A DNA stretch of 64,000 nucleotides from positions 62,001 to 126,000 of the forward strand of contig CAYNRE010000009.1 of assembly GCA_964399535.1 (NCBI GenBank), written 5' to 3'. Shown piece by piece: positions 44,926-54,760 of the stretch; positions within the stretch are counted from its first letter, which is position 1; every line of letters starts with the position of its first letter. The notes below the pieces were generated by a model, which was given only the letters and a program-made list of their open reading frames with translations, made no database searches and was not told the origin of the DNA. Both the position numbers and the translations under genes were made by a program. The stretch comes from CAYNRE01 sp964399535 (lineage in GTDB: Bacteria; Planctomycetota; Planctomycetia; Pirellulales; CAYNRE01).

Positions 44926-45508
44926 CGCCACCTGGCTGGGGCGGACCGCGCTCGCCCGGAGGCACGGGTTCGTCACTCGCCTCGTCCACATACATGGGGC
45001 CCGCCCAGGCATCGTAAATCACCAGCACATTGAGCAGCCCGGCGATCATGGTGTAGACCGTGGCCAGTTCAAAGTAACGGTGCAGCCGCACGTGCAGATC
45101 GTGGATGGTGGGCTGCCGTTCCATGCCACCGCGACGCCCGCGTTCCGGTGCTGGCGGCGCCATCAGCCCGCCCCACCAGGGAGGCTTCCCCTGCCGCATC
45201 CGCGAGGCCTGCACCAAGGCCGGAAGCGCCGGCAGACCGACCCCCACCTGGCACAAGTAGGGTAGCCGAACCGGGTCCGGACGCCAGGAAGCGTAAACCA
45301 CCCGCCCTTCGCCCAAGGCCAGCAGGCCGTAGAAAAAGGTGCCCAAAATGCAGACCATGAACACCAGCCCCTTGCCGGTGCGGCCCTGGTAAATGTGACC
45401 CAAACCGGGGACCAGCCAGGCCAGCACGGCGGCCACCACCGGATCTTTCAAATCCAGGGGCCCTTCCAATTCAGGCGAGTAGACCTGTTTATCCACGATC
45501 GTGTGCAT
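44921..45508 (-). CDS. DUF6677-type membrane protein, 3' end inside the MITE-like element
   Basis: A 195-residue protein from the ATG at 45508 (MHTIVDKQVYSPELEG). AVLAWLVPGLGHIYQGRTGKG (quoted as its core, about 24-44) is the PGxGHxYxGRxxKG motif of TM2/DUF6677-like small membrane proteins; GLVFMVCILGTFFYGLLALG and a second span near residue 145 (TVYTMIAGLLNVLVIYDAW) are membrane helices. A charged loop with RRGGMERQPTIHDLHVRL lies between. The TAG stop (44921-44923) belongs to the terminal repeat of the adjacent element, so the original C-terminus may have been changed by insertion. Function unknown. Confidence 0.78.
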   Translation of the reverse strand: MHTIVDKQVYSPELEGPLDLKDPVVAAVLAWLVPGLGHIYQGRTGKGLVFMVCILGTFFYGLLALGEGRVVYASWRPDPVRLPYLCQVGVGLPALPALVQASRMRQGKPPWWGGLMAPPAPERGRRGGMERQPTIHDLHVRLHRYFELATVYTMIAGLLNVLVIYDAWAGPMYVDEASDEPVPPGERGPPQPGGD

Positions 45509-45723
45509 CCCTGTGGGCCAACCCACCCCAGTGTTTGACCCGCCCATTCTAGTGGCCCGGGCCCAGAACACTAGCCGAAGTCGACGGTTTCGCACCGCCC
45601 AACGACCAACCGGCCAGGGCTGGCTTCCCCCTGCGGCGGCCAGGCGGTGAACCGCCGGGGAGGCGCGCAGCACCGCTCCGCGGCCAAACAGGCTACCCAG
45701 GTCCCCGGTGCCGGCCAGACAGG

Positions 45724-46536
45724 TTAAGCCAAGGAAGCTGCCGAGGTGGCCGAGGTATCCAGCGACTCATAGATGAGTTCGACGAGGCCCGCGTCGATCT
45801 TGGGAATCTCCTGGGCAGCCGCGGTCGCCAGCGACAGCTCGGCCAGCGACAGCACATGCCCCGGCACCCCGCCGGTAAGCTCGTGGAGCTGCGCCAGGGC
45901 GTCGGCCTCGAAGATCGGCTCGACACGGCCGGCCCGCTCGAGCAGGGCCGGTATTTGCCCGGCGGTTTCCGCGGCGTCCCAGGGCCCCAGCTCGATCCGG
46001 AGCGTGCCTGGCGGGCAAATCGCCCGATCGTGAATCCCCTGGCCGCTGGCCAGGATCAGCGAAATTCGAGCCCCGGCCCGCTCGGCGGTTACCAGCAATC
46101 GCCGCAACTCGGCAGCCTGCGCGCCGGCCAGGTCGTCGGCGTCGTCCAAGAGCACGACCACGCCCTGGCGGAGAAAATGGGCCACGCGGAGCCGGTCTTC
46201 GATCCGTTGCCAGGCCGCGCTGGGACGCAGCGCCGCACTGGCCGAACCTTCCCAGTTTCCCGACAGGCGCAAGGCCAATTCCCCGGGCTCGCTGCCGACC
46301 AGCGACCAACGCAGCACCTGTTGGCCGCGCCCCGAAAACTCCTGGCCCAACCGGGCCAGCAGCAGCGACTTGCCCGTTCCTGGCAGTCCGGTCAGCGAAC
46401 CGACCCGCCAGCCCCCTTCGACGAGAAACCGCAGCCTCGCCAGTGATTCGAGCTGGCTGCCCGCCAGGGGAAGGCTCTCCGGGCGGCCGTTGGGGCGGAA
46501 CGGATGCTCGCGTAGTCGCCAATATGCCAGGTACAT
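45724..46536 (-). CDS. ExeA/GspA-type AAA ATPase
   Basis: A 270-residue ATPase from the ATG at 46536. MYLAYWRLREHPFRP is the characteristic opening of ExeA/GspA and TniB-related ATPases. Walker A GLPGTGKS (50-57) and Walker B VVVLLDDADD follow, then a helical lid (DALAQLHELTGGVPGHVLSL). In type II secretion ExeA works with a peptidoglycan-binding partner; this copy lacks the C-terminal membrane and PG-binding regions, so it is a minimal version. It diverges from rsmE across 102 bases. Confidence 0.82.
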   Translation of the reverse strand: MYLAYWRLREHPFRPNGRPESLPLAGSQLESLARLRFLVEGGWRVGSLTGLPGTGKSLLLARLGQEFSGRGQQVLRWSLVGSEPGELALRLSGNWEGSASAALRPSAAWQRIEDRLRVAHFLRQGVVVLLDDADDLAGAQAAELRRLLVTAERAGARISLILASGQGIHDRAICPPGTLRIELGPWDAAETAGQIPALLERAGRVEPIFEADALAQLHELTGGVPGHVLSLAELSLATAAAQEIPKIDAGLVELIYESLDTSATSAASLA

Positions 46537-46638
46537 CCGCCGAATCTCCTCGCCGATCGCTCGGGGCCTAGTAAACTCTGTATCTCTCTTCGGATCGTTA
46601 AAATCCGAGAATCCAGTCTCCCCCCGCGGCAGAAGGCC

Positions 46639-47373
46639 ATGCCCGACCGTTTTTTTCTCGAAGCTCCCCCCGATCAGGGGCAGGCCGTGCTGACCGGCCC
46701 CGAAGCCCACCATCTGGCCCATGTGCTCCGCGCCAAGCCGGGCCAGGCGGTGGTGGTGTTCGATGGCAGCGGCCAAGAGTGGGATGCCCAAATCCGCGAG
46801 GTGGGGCGCAGCCAGGTTCGGCTGACCGTGCTGGCCAGCCGCACGCTCGACCGCGAATTGACCGTTCCCCTGGTGCTGGGGGTGGGACTGCCGCGCGGCG
46901 ATCGCCAGCGGGGCGCGGTTGAAAGGGCCGTGGAGCTAGGCGTGACTCGGCTGGTGCCGTTGATTGCCGAACGATCGGTAGCCGAGATTACCCCGGCGGT
47001 GCTCCAGCGCTTGCGGCGCGGCGTGATCGATGCGGCCAAACAATGCGGGCGGAACCGGCTCATGACCGTCGATTCGCCGTTGCCCTGCGCCACGTTTTTC
47101 GCCGCGGCACCCCCCACGGCCGCAGCTTGGATAGCGCACCCGGGCCGCGAAGCCGCATCGGCCCTCGCCCTCGCCGGGGCCCTGCCCCCCGATCGACACC
47201 AGCGCTGGATCGCCATCGGCCCCGAGGGTGGATTCACTGAAGAAGAGCTTGCCCTGGCCCGGCGACACCATTGGTCGTTGCTCGATTTGGGCCCACGCAT
47301 TCTTCGGGTCGAGACCGCGATCGCCGCCGTGGCGGCCCTGGTCTCGGCGGGCGATCCGGGGATGAATCGCTAA
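46639..47373 (+). CDS. rsmE: 16S rRNA (uracil1498-N3)-methyltransferase RsmE
   Basis: A 244-residue SPOUT methyltransferase. The N-terminal PUA-like domain includes EAHHLAHVLRAKPGQ, and the C-terminal knot carries IGPEGGFTEEEL and LGPRILRVETA, both diagnostic for RsmE. It methylates U1498 of 16S rRNA. It is divergent from the ExeA-type gene and convergent with the sugar isomerase. Confidence 0.94.
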   Translation: MPDRFFLEAPPDQGQAVLTGPEAHHLAHVLRAKPGQAVVVFDGSGQEWDAQIREVGRSQVRLTVLASRTLDRELTVPLVLGVGLPRGDRQRGAVERAVELGVTRLVPLIAERSVAEITPAVLQRLRRGVIDAAKQCGRNRLMTVDSPLPCATFFAAAPPTAAAWIAHPGREAASALALAGALPPDRHQRWIAIGPEGGFTEEELALARRHHWSLLDLGPRILRVETAIAAVAALVSAGDPGMNR

Positions 47374-47442
47374 CCGGTTGCCGCCGCGTCGCGCGCGGGC
47401 CGGGCCTGTTTCCAGGGCCTGATCACAGGGGTCGAGGCCGCC

Positions 47443-48225
47443 CTACAAGCTGCCCAGAAACTTGACGGCCTGCTGGATTTCGAACTGCGGATCGGGCGAC
47501 TGCTCGCGGGCGACGGTGAAATAACCCCGGTAGCCGCGCTCGTCGAGCGCGCCCAACAGCTCGGCGAAATCGACCTGCCCGCGGCCCAGCAGCACTTCGG
47601 TTCCCCGGCCCCGAGAGCGGTCGCGTACACCATCTTTGGCGTGCACATGCAGAATCGAGCTACCGAGTACTTCGACCGCCTCGATCGGGCTATGGCCAGC
47701 CATGATCAGGCTGCCCGGGTCCAGGTTCACGCCGACGCTGGCCGGCGGCAGCGCATCGAGCAATCGACGCAGATCGAGCCCGCTTTCGCTGCCGGTCTCG
47801 GCCGCCAAGAGCGCGCCCGTCCGCTGACCGTAGCGCCCCAGGTCGCTCAGCACGTCGACTAGCGTGGTCCACCGCGGGTCGTCGGTCGCCTCGGGTACTT
47901 GCCCCACCTGGTTAATCACCACGCCGGCGCCCAATTGAAATGCCATCTCCATGGCCCGCTTAGTCGCGTCGACCCGCGCTTCCAATTGTTCGCTGTCGTG
48001 GTACGAGCGGCGGGTATAGAACGAAACCGCTGCCACGCCCAGATTCATGTCAGCGAGCAATTTGCGGAATTGGCGGCGAGCCGTCTGCGTGAATTCGGCG
48101 GGGCGCAGCTCGGTTCGGGCATCGATTTCGACCGCCTGGGCGCCGATCTTCGACGCGAACACCAGGGCCTCGCGAAGAGGCATTCGTAGCGAGCGAAGTT
48201 GAACTCCGATCTTCAATTTGGGCAA
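47443..48225 (-). CDS. Sugar phosphate isomerase/epimerase (AP endonuclease 2-like TIM barrel)
   Basis: A TIM-barrel protein of about 260 residues. KIGVQLRSLRMPL opens the barrel; AVEIDA, LAAETGSESG, GVNLDPGSLIMAGH and LHVHAKDG hold the Glu, Asp, His metal ligands, and GRGQVDFAELLGAL is the family's closing signature. Substrate unknown. Start choice: a TTG at 48225 with GGAG upstream begins at the homology boundary; in-frame ATGs at 48285 and 48309 would add 20 or 28 residues without family support. Confidence 0.83.
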   Translation of the reverse strand: MPKLKIGVQLRSLRMPLREALVFASKIGAQAVEIDARTELRPAEFTQTARRQFRKLLADMNLGVAAVSFYTRRSYHDSEQLEARVDATKRAMEMAFQLGAGVVINQVGQVPEATDDPRWTTLVDVLSDLGRYGQRTGALLAAETGSESGLDLRRLLDALPPASVGVNLDPGSLIMAGHSPIEAVEVLGSSILHVHAKDGVRDRSRGRGTEVLLGRGQVDFAELLGALDERGYRGYFTVAREQSPDPQFEIQQAVKFLGSL

Positions 48226-48342
48226 GGCAGGAGTTCTCCGCAAAAACAGGTCGGTTTGACGGTCCTGGAGATCGTACCGGCCCATCGACGATACAAGCTG
48301 AAGGATCAATTGTCATGGGGCACCAGCCCGGGAAGGCAGCAC

Positions 48343-51018
48343 ATGAACGCCAGGCGACCGCGCCCCGTCCGACGCGTCGCCGGCTACTGCGGGCTGATCG
48401 CCCTCTTGGCCGTGCCCCGGTTATTGCTCGGCCAAGATGCCCCCTCCGTGGCTCGCTATCCCGACGCCGTCGAGGTTTTCCACTGCGCCTTCGACGAGGC
48501 GGCCGACCCAAACTTCGACGGTTGGCCCGGCGGTTGGACTCGGCAGCGGGGCCCGGGCTATCCGCATTATGTGCAGATCGGCATCGCCAGCGACCCCTCG
48601 CCCGACGGCAGCCCCTGCCTGCGGGTCGATCTCAACGGCGGTTCGGCGGCGGTGCATAGTCCGCCGATCGCGATCGAACCGCAATCGAGCTACGTTGTCG
48701 AAGTGCAGATGCAAACCGAGGAGTTGGTTCACGACCAGGCCTACTGCTCGCTTACCTGGCTCGACGAAACCGAAAAACCGCTCGGCGAGGAGCAAAGCGT
48801 TCCGCTCGGTCAAACCAAGGGCTGGCAATCGGTCCGGCTGGGACCGCTGTCGCCCCCCAACCGCCGGGCCCGGTTCGCCCTGATCGGGCTCTGCGTGCAG
48901 CCGTTCGACGGGCAAGATCTGCGCGGGGCCGTTCGCTTTGACGACGTCTGGATGGCCCGGTTACCGCGGATCGACGTCTCGTCGGGCCGGCCTCAGAACG
49001 TGTTCACCAATCCCCGCGAGATCGAACTCACTTGCCGGGTATCGGGCGTGGGGCAAAGCGTTTCTCAAGTCCAGTTCGAGCTGTTTGGTATCGACGACAG
49101 TTTGCTCGGGCAGGCCAGCTACTCGCTTTCCGAGGGGGGGCAGGGCGAAACCACGCGCGGTCAAATTCGCGAAACCCGCGCCGGAGACGAGCGCACCATT
49201 TCCTGGCTGCCGGAATTGACCGAAAACGGCTTTTACCGGGTCCAGGTGCGGCTCGGCTCGAACGAGGCCACGGTCCACCAGCGGAGTTTGTCGTTGGTGG
49301 TGGTTGAATCGCGCCGCGCAGCCATCGGCGGCGAGTTTGGCTGGTCGCTCCCCCACGGACCGCAACCGCTGGGCTGGGAAGAATTGGTGCCCCTGCTGGG
49401 GCACGCCGGGATTAGCTGGACCAAGATTCCGGTCTGGCTGCCCGACGACCAGATCGACCGCCTGTCGTGGTTCACCGACCGCCTCTCGGCGCTGGGCATC
49501 CAGTCGATCGGCATCCTCGGCGATCCGCCGCCGGCGGTGCGCCAACGAATGCAACTCACCCGAAGCACCTCGGCCGCCGATTTATTTACCCCGGCACCCG
49601 AGGTCGATTCCGGTAGCGGCAACGACGAATCTCTGGTGAACTGGTTCGCCCTGCTCGAACCCACGCTGGTTCGACTGTCGCTGCGCATCCGCTGGTGGCA
49701 ACTGGGTTTCGACGAGGACGTGAGTTTCTTCGGTTACCCCAACTTGCCACTCAAGATCGCTCAGATCAAAGAGGCCTTCGACCAGATCGGCCAGGATTCG
49801 AACCTGGGGTTCGGCTGGAGTTGGCTCTACGAACCGCCCGAATCGCAGTCGCCCCCGTGGCGATTTCTGTCGATGTCGGCCGAACCGCCGCTGACGCCCG
49901 ACGAGTTGGCGCATTACCTTCGTGAATCGGCCCATAGCGGCGCCGAGCGCTGGGTCGTTACCGCGGCTCTCGATCCCGACCAATATGCGCTTGCCGATCG
50001 GGCCGCGGACCTGGCCAAGCGCATCGTGGCCGCCAAAGCCCACGGCGCCGAAAAAATCTTTCTTCCCGACCCCTTCGACCCCCAGCGCGGCGTGATGCAG
50101 GCCGACGGGTCGCCGGGCGAGTTATTCCTTCCCTGGCGCACCATGGCGCTGACGCTGGCCGGCGCCAGCTATTTGGGGCAGTTGACCCTTCCCTCGGGTG
50201 CCGAGAACCATATTTTCTCGCGCGATGGTGAAACCGTGATGGTGGCCTGGCACCACCAGCCCGTCGAAGAGACACTGTCGCTGACCCAGGGCGCGAGCCG
50301 GGTCGACCTCTGGGGCCGACGCCAGCCGATCGAACAGCGCGCCGGCGGGGCGGTCGTCGCCATCGACACCGTGCCGGTCATCATCGAAGGGCTGGACGAA
50401 GCCATCGCCCGGTTTCAACTCGGCCTCTCGCTCGACAAGCAGCAGCTTCTCAATATTCCGGACTTGCCCCAGCGGGTGCAACTGTCGCTGACCGGCGCCC
50501 TGGAGCAAGGCGCCAGCGGCCGGGTACGGGTCAGCACCCCCGAGGGTTGGCGGGTTCGCCCGGCGGCGATCGACCTCTCGCTGTCTGGCAGCGAATCGAT
50601 CCAGCGGCCCATCGACGTGGTGCTCGGCTTCGACGCCGAAACCGGCCCTAAACTGCTTCGCTTCGATTTCGATCTGACCGCCGATCGGCGCTACCAATTC
50701 ACCGCCTATCGCTGGCTCGAAGTCGGACTGGGCGATGTGTCGATCGAACTGACCACGCGCATCAATGAGTTTGGCGAGCTCGAAGTGGAGCAGCGACTGA
50801 ACAACCAGGGAACCAGCGACGTGAGCTACAACTGTGACCTCTTCGTGCCCGATCGTCGCCGCCAGCGCGTGCAAATCATTCGCCAGCCCCCGGGACAAAG
50901 TACCCGTGTGTTTCGCATTCGCGACGGCCAAGCGCTGCTGGGCGAAACCCTGGTGCTGCGCGCCCAGGAGTTGAACGGCCGCCGGGTGCTGAACTATCGA
51001 ATCGAGGCCAAACCGTAG
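48343..51018 (+). CDS. Large exported multidomain protein, glycoside-hydrolase-like; function unknown
   Basis: An 891-residue protein with a signal peptide (about 10-33, VAGYCGLIALLAVPRLLLGQ). Order: a carbohydrate-binding-like beta sandwich (about 40-215, ending AVRFDDVWMARLP), an Ig-like domain (about 225-325), a TIM-barrel-like section (about 330-640: GEFGWSLPHGPQPLGWEE, GISWTKIPVWLPDD, VRLSLRIRWWQLGFDED) and a C-terminal beta region (about 700-890). The barrel looks like a clan-A glycosidase fold, but I could not place both catalytic acids, so it may be degenerate. No named family was recognised. Confidence 0.7.
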   Translation: MNARRPRPVRRVAGYCGLIALLAVPRLLLGQDAPSVARYPDAVEVFHCAFDEAADPNFDGWPGGWTRQRGPGYPHYVQIGIASDPSPDGSPCLRVDLNGGSAAVHSPPIAIEPQSSYVVEVQMQTEELVHDQAYCSLTWLDETEKPLGEEQSVPLGQTKGWQSVRLGPLSPPNRRARFALIGLCVQPFDGQDLRGAVRFDDVWMARLPRIDVSSGRPQNVFTNPREIELTCRVSGVGQSVSQVQFELFGIDDSLLGQASYSLSEGGQGETTRGQIRETRAGDERTISWLPELTENGFYRVQVRLGSNEATVHQRSLSLVVVESRRAAIGGEFGWSLPHGPQPLGWEELVPLLGHAGISWTKIPVWLPDDQIDRLSWFTDRLSALGIQSIGILGDPPPAVRQRMQLTRSTSAADLFTPAPEVDSGSGNDESLVNWFALLEPTLVRLSLRIRWWQLGFDEDVSFFGYPNLPLKIAQIKEAFDQIGQDSNLGFGWSWLYEPPESQSPPWRFLSMSAEPPLTPDELAHYLRESAHSGAERWVVTAALDPDQYALADRAADLAKRIVAAKAHGAEKIFLPDPFDPQRGVMQADGSPGELFLPWRTMALTLAGASYLGQLTLPSGAENHIFSRDGETVMVAWHHQPVEETLSLTQGASRVDLWGRRQPIEQRAGGAVVAIDTVPVIIEGLDEAIARFQLGLSLDKQQLLNIPDLPQRVQLSLTGALEQGASGRVRVSTPEGWRVRPAAIDLSLSGSESIQRPIDVVLGFDAETGPKLLRFDFDLTADRRYQFTAYRWLEVGLGDVSIELTTRINEFGELEVEQRLNNQGTSDVSYNCDLFVPDRRRQRVQIIRQPPGQSTRVFRIRDGQALLGETLVLRAQELNGRRVLNYRIEAKP

Positions 51019-51072
51019 AGTCGCACGCGAGCCCGCCAGTTTCGCCCATTACCCGGGAGATTCCCCTCGACC

Positions 51073-51855
51073 ATGCCAACCGTTGACGACGTCACCCAGT
51101 TGTTGACCGCTTGGGCCCCGCTGGAATTGGCCGAGGCTTGGGACAATGTCGGCCTGCTGGTGGGCGATGCCGCCTGGCCGGTCGAATCGGTCATGACTTG
51201 CCTCACCCTTTCCCCCGACGTGGCCCAGGAAGCCGCCGATGGCCAGGCCAGCCTGGTCGTCGCGCACCACCCCTTGCCCTTTCAGGGGCTCAAGCGCCTG
51301 ACCAGCGCCACGAAAGAAGGGCGGGCGCTGCTCACCCTGATCGAGCGGCGCGTGGCCGTGGTCAGCTTGCATACGGCATTCGACTCGGCCGCCCAGGGAA
51401 TCAACCAGGCCCTGGCCGAAGCCCTGGCCCTGGAACAAGTCGAGCCGCTGGCCCCGCGCCCCGACGGGTTGGGAACCGGACGCCGCGGCCTGCTGACCGG
51501 GCCGCTAACCCTGGCCGCTCTGGGCGAGCGATTGAAACAGTTTCTGCAACTTCAGACGCTGCAGCGGGTGGGCCCGCCCGAGCGGTCCGTGCGGTCGGTC
51601 GCCGTGGCCTGTGGCAGCGCCGGTTCGTTGCTCGAATTGGTTCTTGCCGCCGGTTGCGATTGCCTGGTAACCGGAGAGTTGTCGTACCACCATGCCCTCA
51701 CGGCTCGTGAGGCCGGCCTGGCCGTGCTGCTGGCCGGTCATTACCCGAGCGAGCGGTTCGCCCTGGAGCAACTCGCCGTGCGATTGGGGGGCGTCTGGCC
51801 CGCCTTGCGCATTTGGCCTAGTCAGCAGGAGCGCGACCCGATCGAGCCGCTGTAA
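51073..51855 (+). CDS. Nif3-like dinuclear metal-centre protein
   Basis: A 260-residue Nif3/YbgI-family protein. AEAWDNVGLLVG is the N-terminal signature, VAHHPL holds two metal-ligating His, SLHTAFDSA adds His and Asp, and AGHYPSE supplies the distal His/Glu. These proteins form toroidal hexamers with a dimetal site and have been called GTP cyclohydrolase 1 type 2; the in vivo role is unsettled. It follows the large exported protein by 54 bases. Confidence 0.9.
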   Translation: MPTVDDVTQLLTAWAPLELAEAWDNVGLLVGDAAWPVESVMTCLTLSPDVAQEAADGQASLVVAHHPLPFQGLKRLTSATKEGRALLTLIERRVAVVSLHTAFDSAAQGINQALAEALALEQVEPLAPRPDGLGTGRRGLLTGPLTLAALGERLKQFLQLQTLQRVGPPERSVRSVAVACGSAGSLLELVLAAGCDCLVTGELSYHHALTAREAGLAVLLAGHYPSERFALEQLAVRLGGVWPALRIWPSQQERDPIEPL

Positions 51856-52290
51856 CCCAGGCCAGAGCCCCGGCATCCAAATCCAGACCGAGGCCAGCGG
51901 CTCAACCCCGGGGGTTGCGCCCGGTTCGCCCCCCGCGTCAGGCGGACGAGGTTTTCCGGTTGGCCGGCCCTCCGGCTCCCGGAACCGACAGCGGGATGGC
52001 TCGTTGACTGGCGGGGTACCCTGCCTAGAATGCAACGATCGGCCGGATGAGCCCCGAACACCCTCCTCTGCAGGGGACGTGCACGGCCCGGAAGTCTGGC
52101 AGTACATCGCGGAGTGAGCAGTCCCCTTTTCACTCGGGTCGGAGCAGCCGCTGGGTACCTCGCGGTTGGCTCGCAGAGATTAAGTTCGCAGTCAGGCACA
52201 TTGTGCACCGGAGAGAGTTCCGCGGCCGCCCCGGCATACGACCAGAGCGGCCGCCAGGATCCTGGCACCCGATTCCGGAGAACGACCGCC
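51856..52290 (+). other. 435-base intergenic region upstream of the GT2 gene
   Basis: No gene was recognised. GCACATTGTGC (52196-52206) is a perfect 11-base palindrome that could be an operator. GAGTGA and TCACTC near 52114-52135 form another short inverted repeat. The GT2 frame is open from 52114, but its homology begins at the ATG at 52291. Confidence 0.4.
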
Positions 52291-53040
52291 ATGCCGCCGC
52301 GATACCTCACCGCGCTTCCGGTCTATAACGAGGCGGCCCACGTGCGCCAGGTTCTGGAAGAGGTTCGCCGGTACAGCCCCGAGGTGCTGGTCGTCGATGA
52401 TGGTTCCCAAGACGGCACCACCGCAATCTTGAGCGAACTGCCCTGGGTGCAGGTCGTGCGGCATTCGACCAACCGCGGCTACGGCGCGGCGCTGCAGACC
52501 GCCTTTGCCCACGCCCGGGCCGGCGGCTACGAGGTCGTAGTTACCATCGACTGCGACGGGCAGCACGAGCCGCAACGCATCCCCAGCTTCGTCGCCGCCT
52601 CGGAGCGCGCCGACATCGTCTCGGGCAGCCGGTATCTGAAACACTTCGCCGGCGACCACGAAGCGCCGGCCGAGCGACGGCGCATCAACCGCCGCGTGAC
52701 GGAAGAAATCAACCGTCGTCTCTGCCTGCATCTGACCGACGCCTTCTGCGGGTTCAAGGCTTATCGCGTTTCCTCGCTGGCCAAACTGCGGCTGACCGAA
52801 TCGGGTTACGCGATGCCCCTGGAACTCTGGGTTCAGGCCGCGGCCCAAGGGCTTACGATTCTGGAGTTGCCCGTGCCGCGGATTTACCTCGACGAAAACC
52901 GCTCGTTCGGGGCCGGGCTCGACGACGGCAACACCCGGCTGGAGTACTACCACCTGATTCTCGATCGGGCTTTGGCCGAGGTGGAACTGCCCCGCGGCAA
53001 CCTCTGGGCGGGCACACTCTGCGAGGATCGCGCCGGATGA
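52291..53040 (+). CDS. Family 2 glycosyltransferase, DPM1-like
   Basis: A 249-residue GT-A enzyme. ALPVYNEAAHVRQVLEEV opens the fold, VVDDGSQDGT binds the nucleotide, TIDCDGQHEP is the metal-binding DxD region, and SGSRY and DAFCGFKAYR follow. No membrane helices are present, unlike many polyprenyl-phosphate transferases, so it acts at the cytoplasmic face. The acceptor is unknown. Its stop overlaps the start of the next gene (ATGA, 53037-53040), so the two are coupled. Confidence 0.87.
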   Translation: MPPRYLTALPVYNEAAHVRQVLEEVRRYSPEVLVVDDGSQDGTTAILSELPWVQVVRHSTNRGYGAALQTAFAHARAGGYEVVVTIDCDGQHEPQRIPSFVAASERADIVSGSRYLKHFAGDHEAPAERRRINRRVTEEINRRLCLHLTDAFCGFKAYRVSSLAKLRLTESGYAMPLELWVQAAAQGLTILELPVPRIYLDENRSFGAGLDDGNTRLEYYHLILDRALAEVELPRGNLWAGTLCEDRAG

Positions 53041-54701
53041 GCCAGGGTTCGGCGGCCGGCGCGTTGGGCTACCGGCGCCTGCGCGCCCCCCGCGAAGACC
53101 GCGGCGTGCTCATCGAGCCCTCCCAGCTCGCGCCCGGCGAAGTGCTGGCCCGAAATCGGGCTTACCTTCAGGCCTCCTTGACGCATCCCCGCGCGGCGTT
53201 CCTCGCGCAACTGCGCGGCGAAGCTCGCCGAGAAGCCCTTCAGGCGGCGCTCGGCTACACACGCGGTTATCTTCCCCAGACCGATGCCGACGACCCGATT
53301 GGGCGGTTCGGCGCTCTAGGGTGCGACGCCCCCTGGATCCTCGCGGGCCATCAGCCGCAAATGTTTCATCCGGGCGTGTGGCTGAAGAACTTCGCGCTGG
53401 CGCGGCTGGCCGAGACCCAGCGGGCCGTGGCCATCAATCTCGTGGTCGACAACGACACGCTGAAAACCGCCTCGCTCCGCGTGCCTGGGGGAAGCGTCGA
53501 CGACCCTCTGGTCGAAGCCGTGCCCTTCGACGCGGCCGGCCCCGAGATTCCCTACGAAAGCCGCGCGGTGCTCGACCCTCGGCTGGCGGAATCATTCGCC
53601 CAAAGAGCCGGCCAACAGCTGGCCCCGCTGATCGCCGAGCCGCTCTTGAAGCTGTATTGGCCGCGCGTGCTTGGGCGCCTGGCGGAAACCGGCCTTTGGG
53701 GCTTGGCGCTGGCCCAGGCCCGCCATCAGTTGGAACGGCAATGGGGCCTGGCCACGCTCGAGTTGCCGCTGAGCTTGTTCTGTCAGGGGCGGTCGTTTCA
53801 CCGCTGGCTTTGCGATCTGCTGCCCACCGCCGATCGATTCCTTGACATCCACAACCGGGCCTTGGCCGAATACCGCCGGGTGCACCACTTGCGCAGCCGC
53901 CATCACCCGGTGCCCGAACTGGTTCGCGATGGCGCTTGGCATGAGCTGCCGCTTTGGATCTCGACGGCCGACGACCCGCGGCGGCGGCGGTTGTTCGTGC
54001 GGACAGCGGGGGGGCGCTACGAGCTGGGCGATCGCCAATCGCTCGAGTGCCAGCTGCCGTGGTTTTCCCCGGGCAACGCTGAGCCGGCGCTCGGCGCGCT
54101 GGCCGAGTGGTCGCACCGCGGCGTTCGCTTGCGAACCCGTGCCTTGACGACGACCCTCTTGGCGCGGATGATCGTCGGAGACTTGTTTCTGCACGGAATC
54201 GGCGGAGCCAAGTACGACCAGCTCACCGACGCGATCGCGCGCGAGTACTACGGTTGGGAGCCGCCCGCCTACTTGGTGCTGTCGGCGACGCTAGCGCTGC
54301 CGATTGCCCAGCCCAATCGCTCGGTCCACGCGCTGGGGACGCCGGCGCAACACCTGCGCGAGCTGACCTACCACCCCGAGCGAATGATTGACCCGGCCCG
54401 CATCGCCGATCCGCGGGGTCGAGCCGAGTGCCTGGAACAAATCGAGGCGAAAGCCCGCTGGATTGCCCTGCAGCCCACGCCGGCCAATGCTCGCCAGCGT
54501 TGTCACGCCATTCGCCAATTGAACCAGTTGCTGGGGAACTGGGTCTCGGCAGACCGCGATCGCTGGACCGATGCGCAGGGAAATTATCAGCGCCAACAGC
54601 GCGCCGAGCGCATTTTGGGATCGCGCGAATATGCTTTCCCACTTTACCCAGCCGATGTTTTGAGAGAATTTCTGCTGGAAATTTCCGCCTCAAGGTTCTA
54701 G
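53037..54701 (+). CDS. BshC-like protein
   Basis: A 554-residue protein. ILAGHQPQMFHPGVWLKNFA has the GHQPxxxxPG motif of BshC, the bacillithiol cysteine-adding enzyme of the nucleotidyltransferase-like fold. TTLLARMIVGDLFLHGIGGAK, YDQLTDAIAREYYG and the helical C-terminus fit a distinct BshC-like subfamily common in planctomycetes. BshA and BshB are not in the window, so bacillithiol synthesis is not supported. Coupling to the GT2 gene suggests a shared pathway, perhaps glycoconjugate or thiol-sugar modification (inference). Confidence 0.68.
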   Translation: MSQGSAAGALGYRRLRAPREDRGVLIEPSQLAPGEVLARNRAYLQASLTHPRAAFLAQLRGEARREALQAALGYTRGYLPQTDADDPIGRFGALGCDAPWILAGHQPQMFHPGVWLKNFALARLAETQRAVAINLVVDNDTLKTASLRVPGGSVDDPLVEAVPFDAAGPEIPYESRAVLDPRLAESFAQRAGQQLAPLIAEPLLKLYWPRVLGRLAETGLWGLALAQARHQLERQWGLATLELPLSLFCQGRSFHRWLCDLLPTADRFLDIHNRALAEYRRVHHLRSRHHPVPELVRDGAWHELPLWISTADDPRRRRLFVRTAGGRYELGDRQSLECQLPWFSPGNAEPALGALAEWSHRGVRLRTRALTTTLLARMIVGDLFLHGIGGAKYDQLTDAIAREYYGWEPPAYLVLSATLALPIAQPNRSVHALGTPAQHLRELTYHPERMIDPARIADPRGRAECLEQIEAKARWIALQPTPANARQRCHAIRQLNQLLGNWVSADRDRWTDAQGNYQRQQRAERILGSREYAFPLYPADVLREFLLEISASRF

Positions 54702-54760
54702 TCTATGCGAGTCTGCTTGTTGATGGATCGTCTTCGGCACGAGGAAGGGACTTCTCAGCC

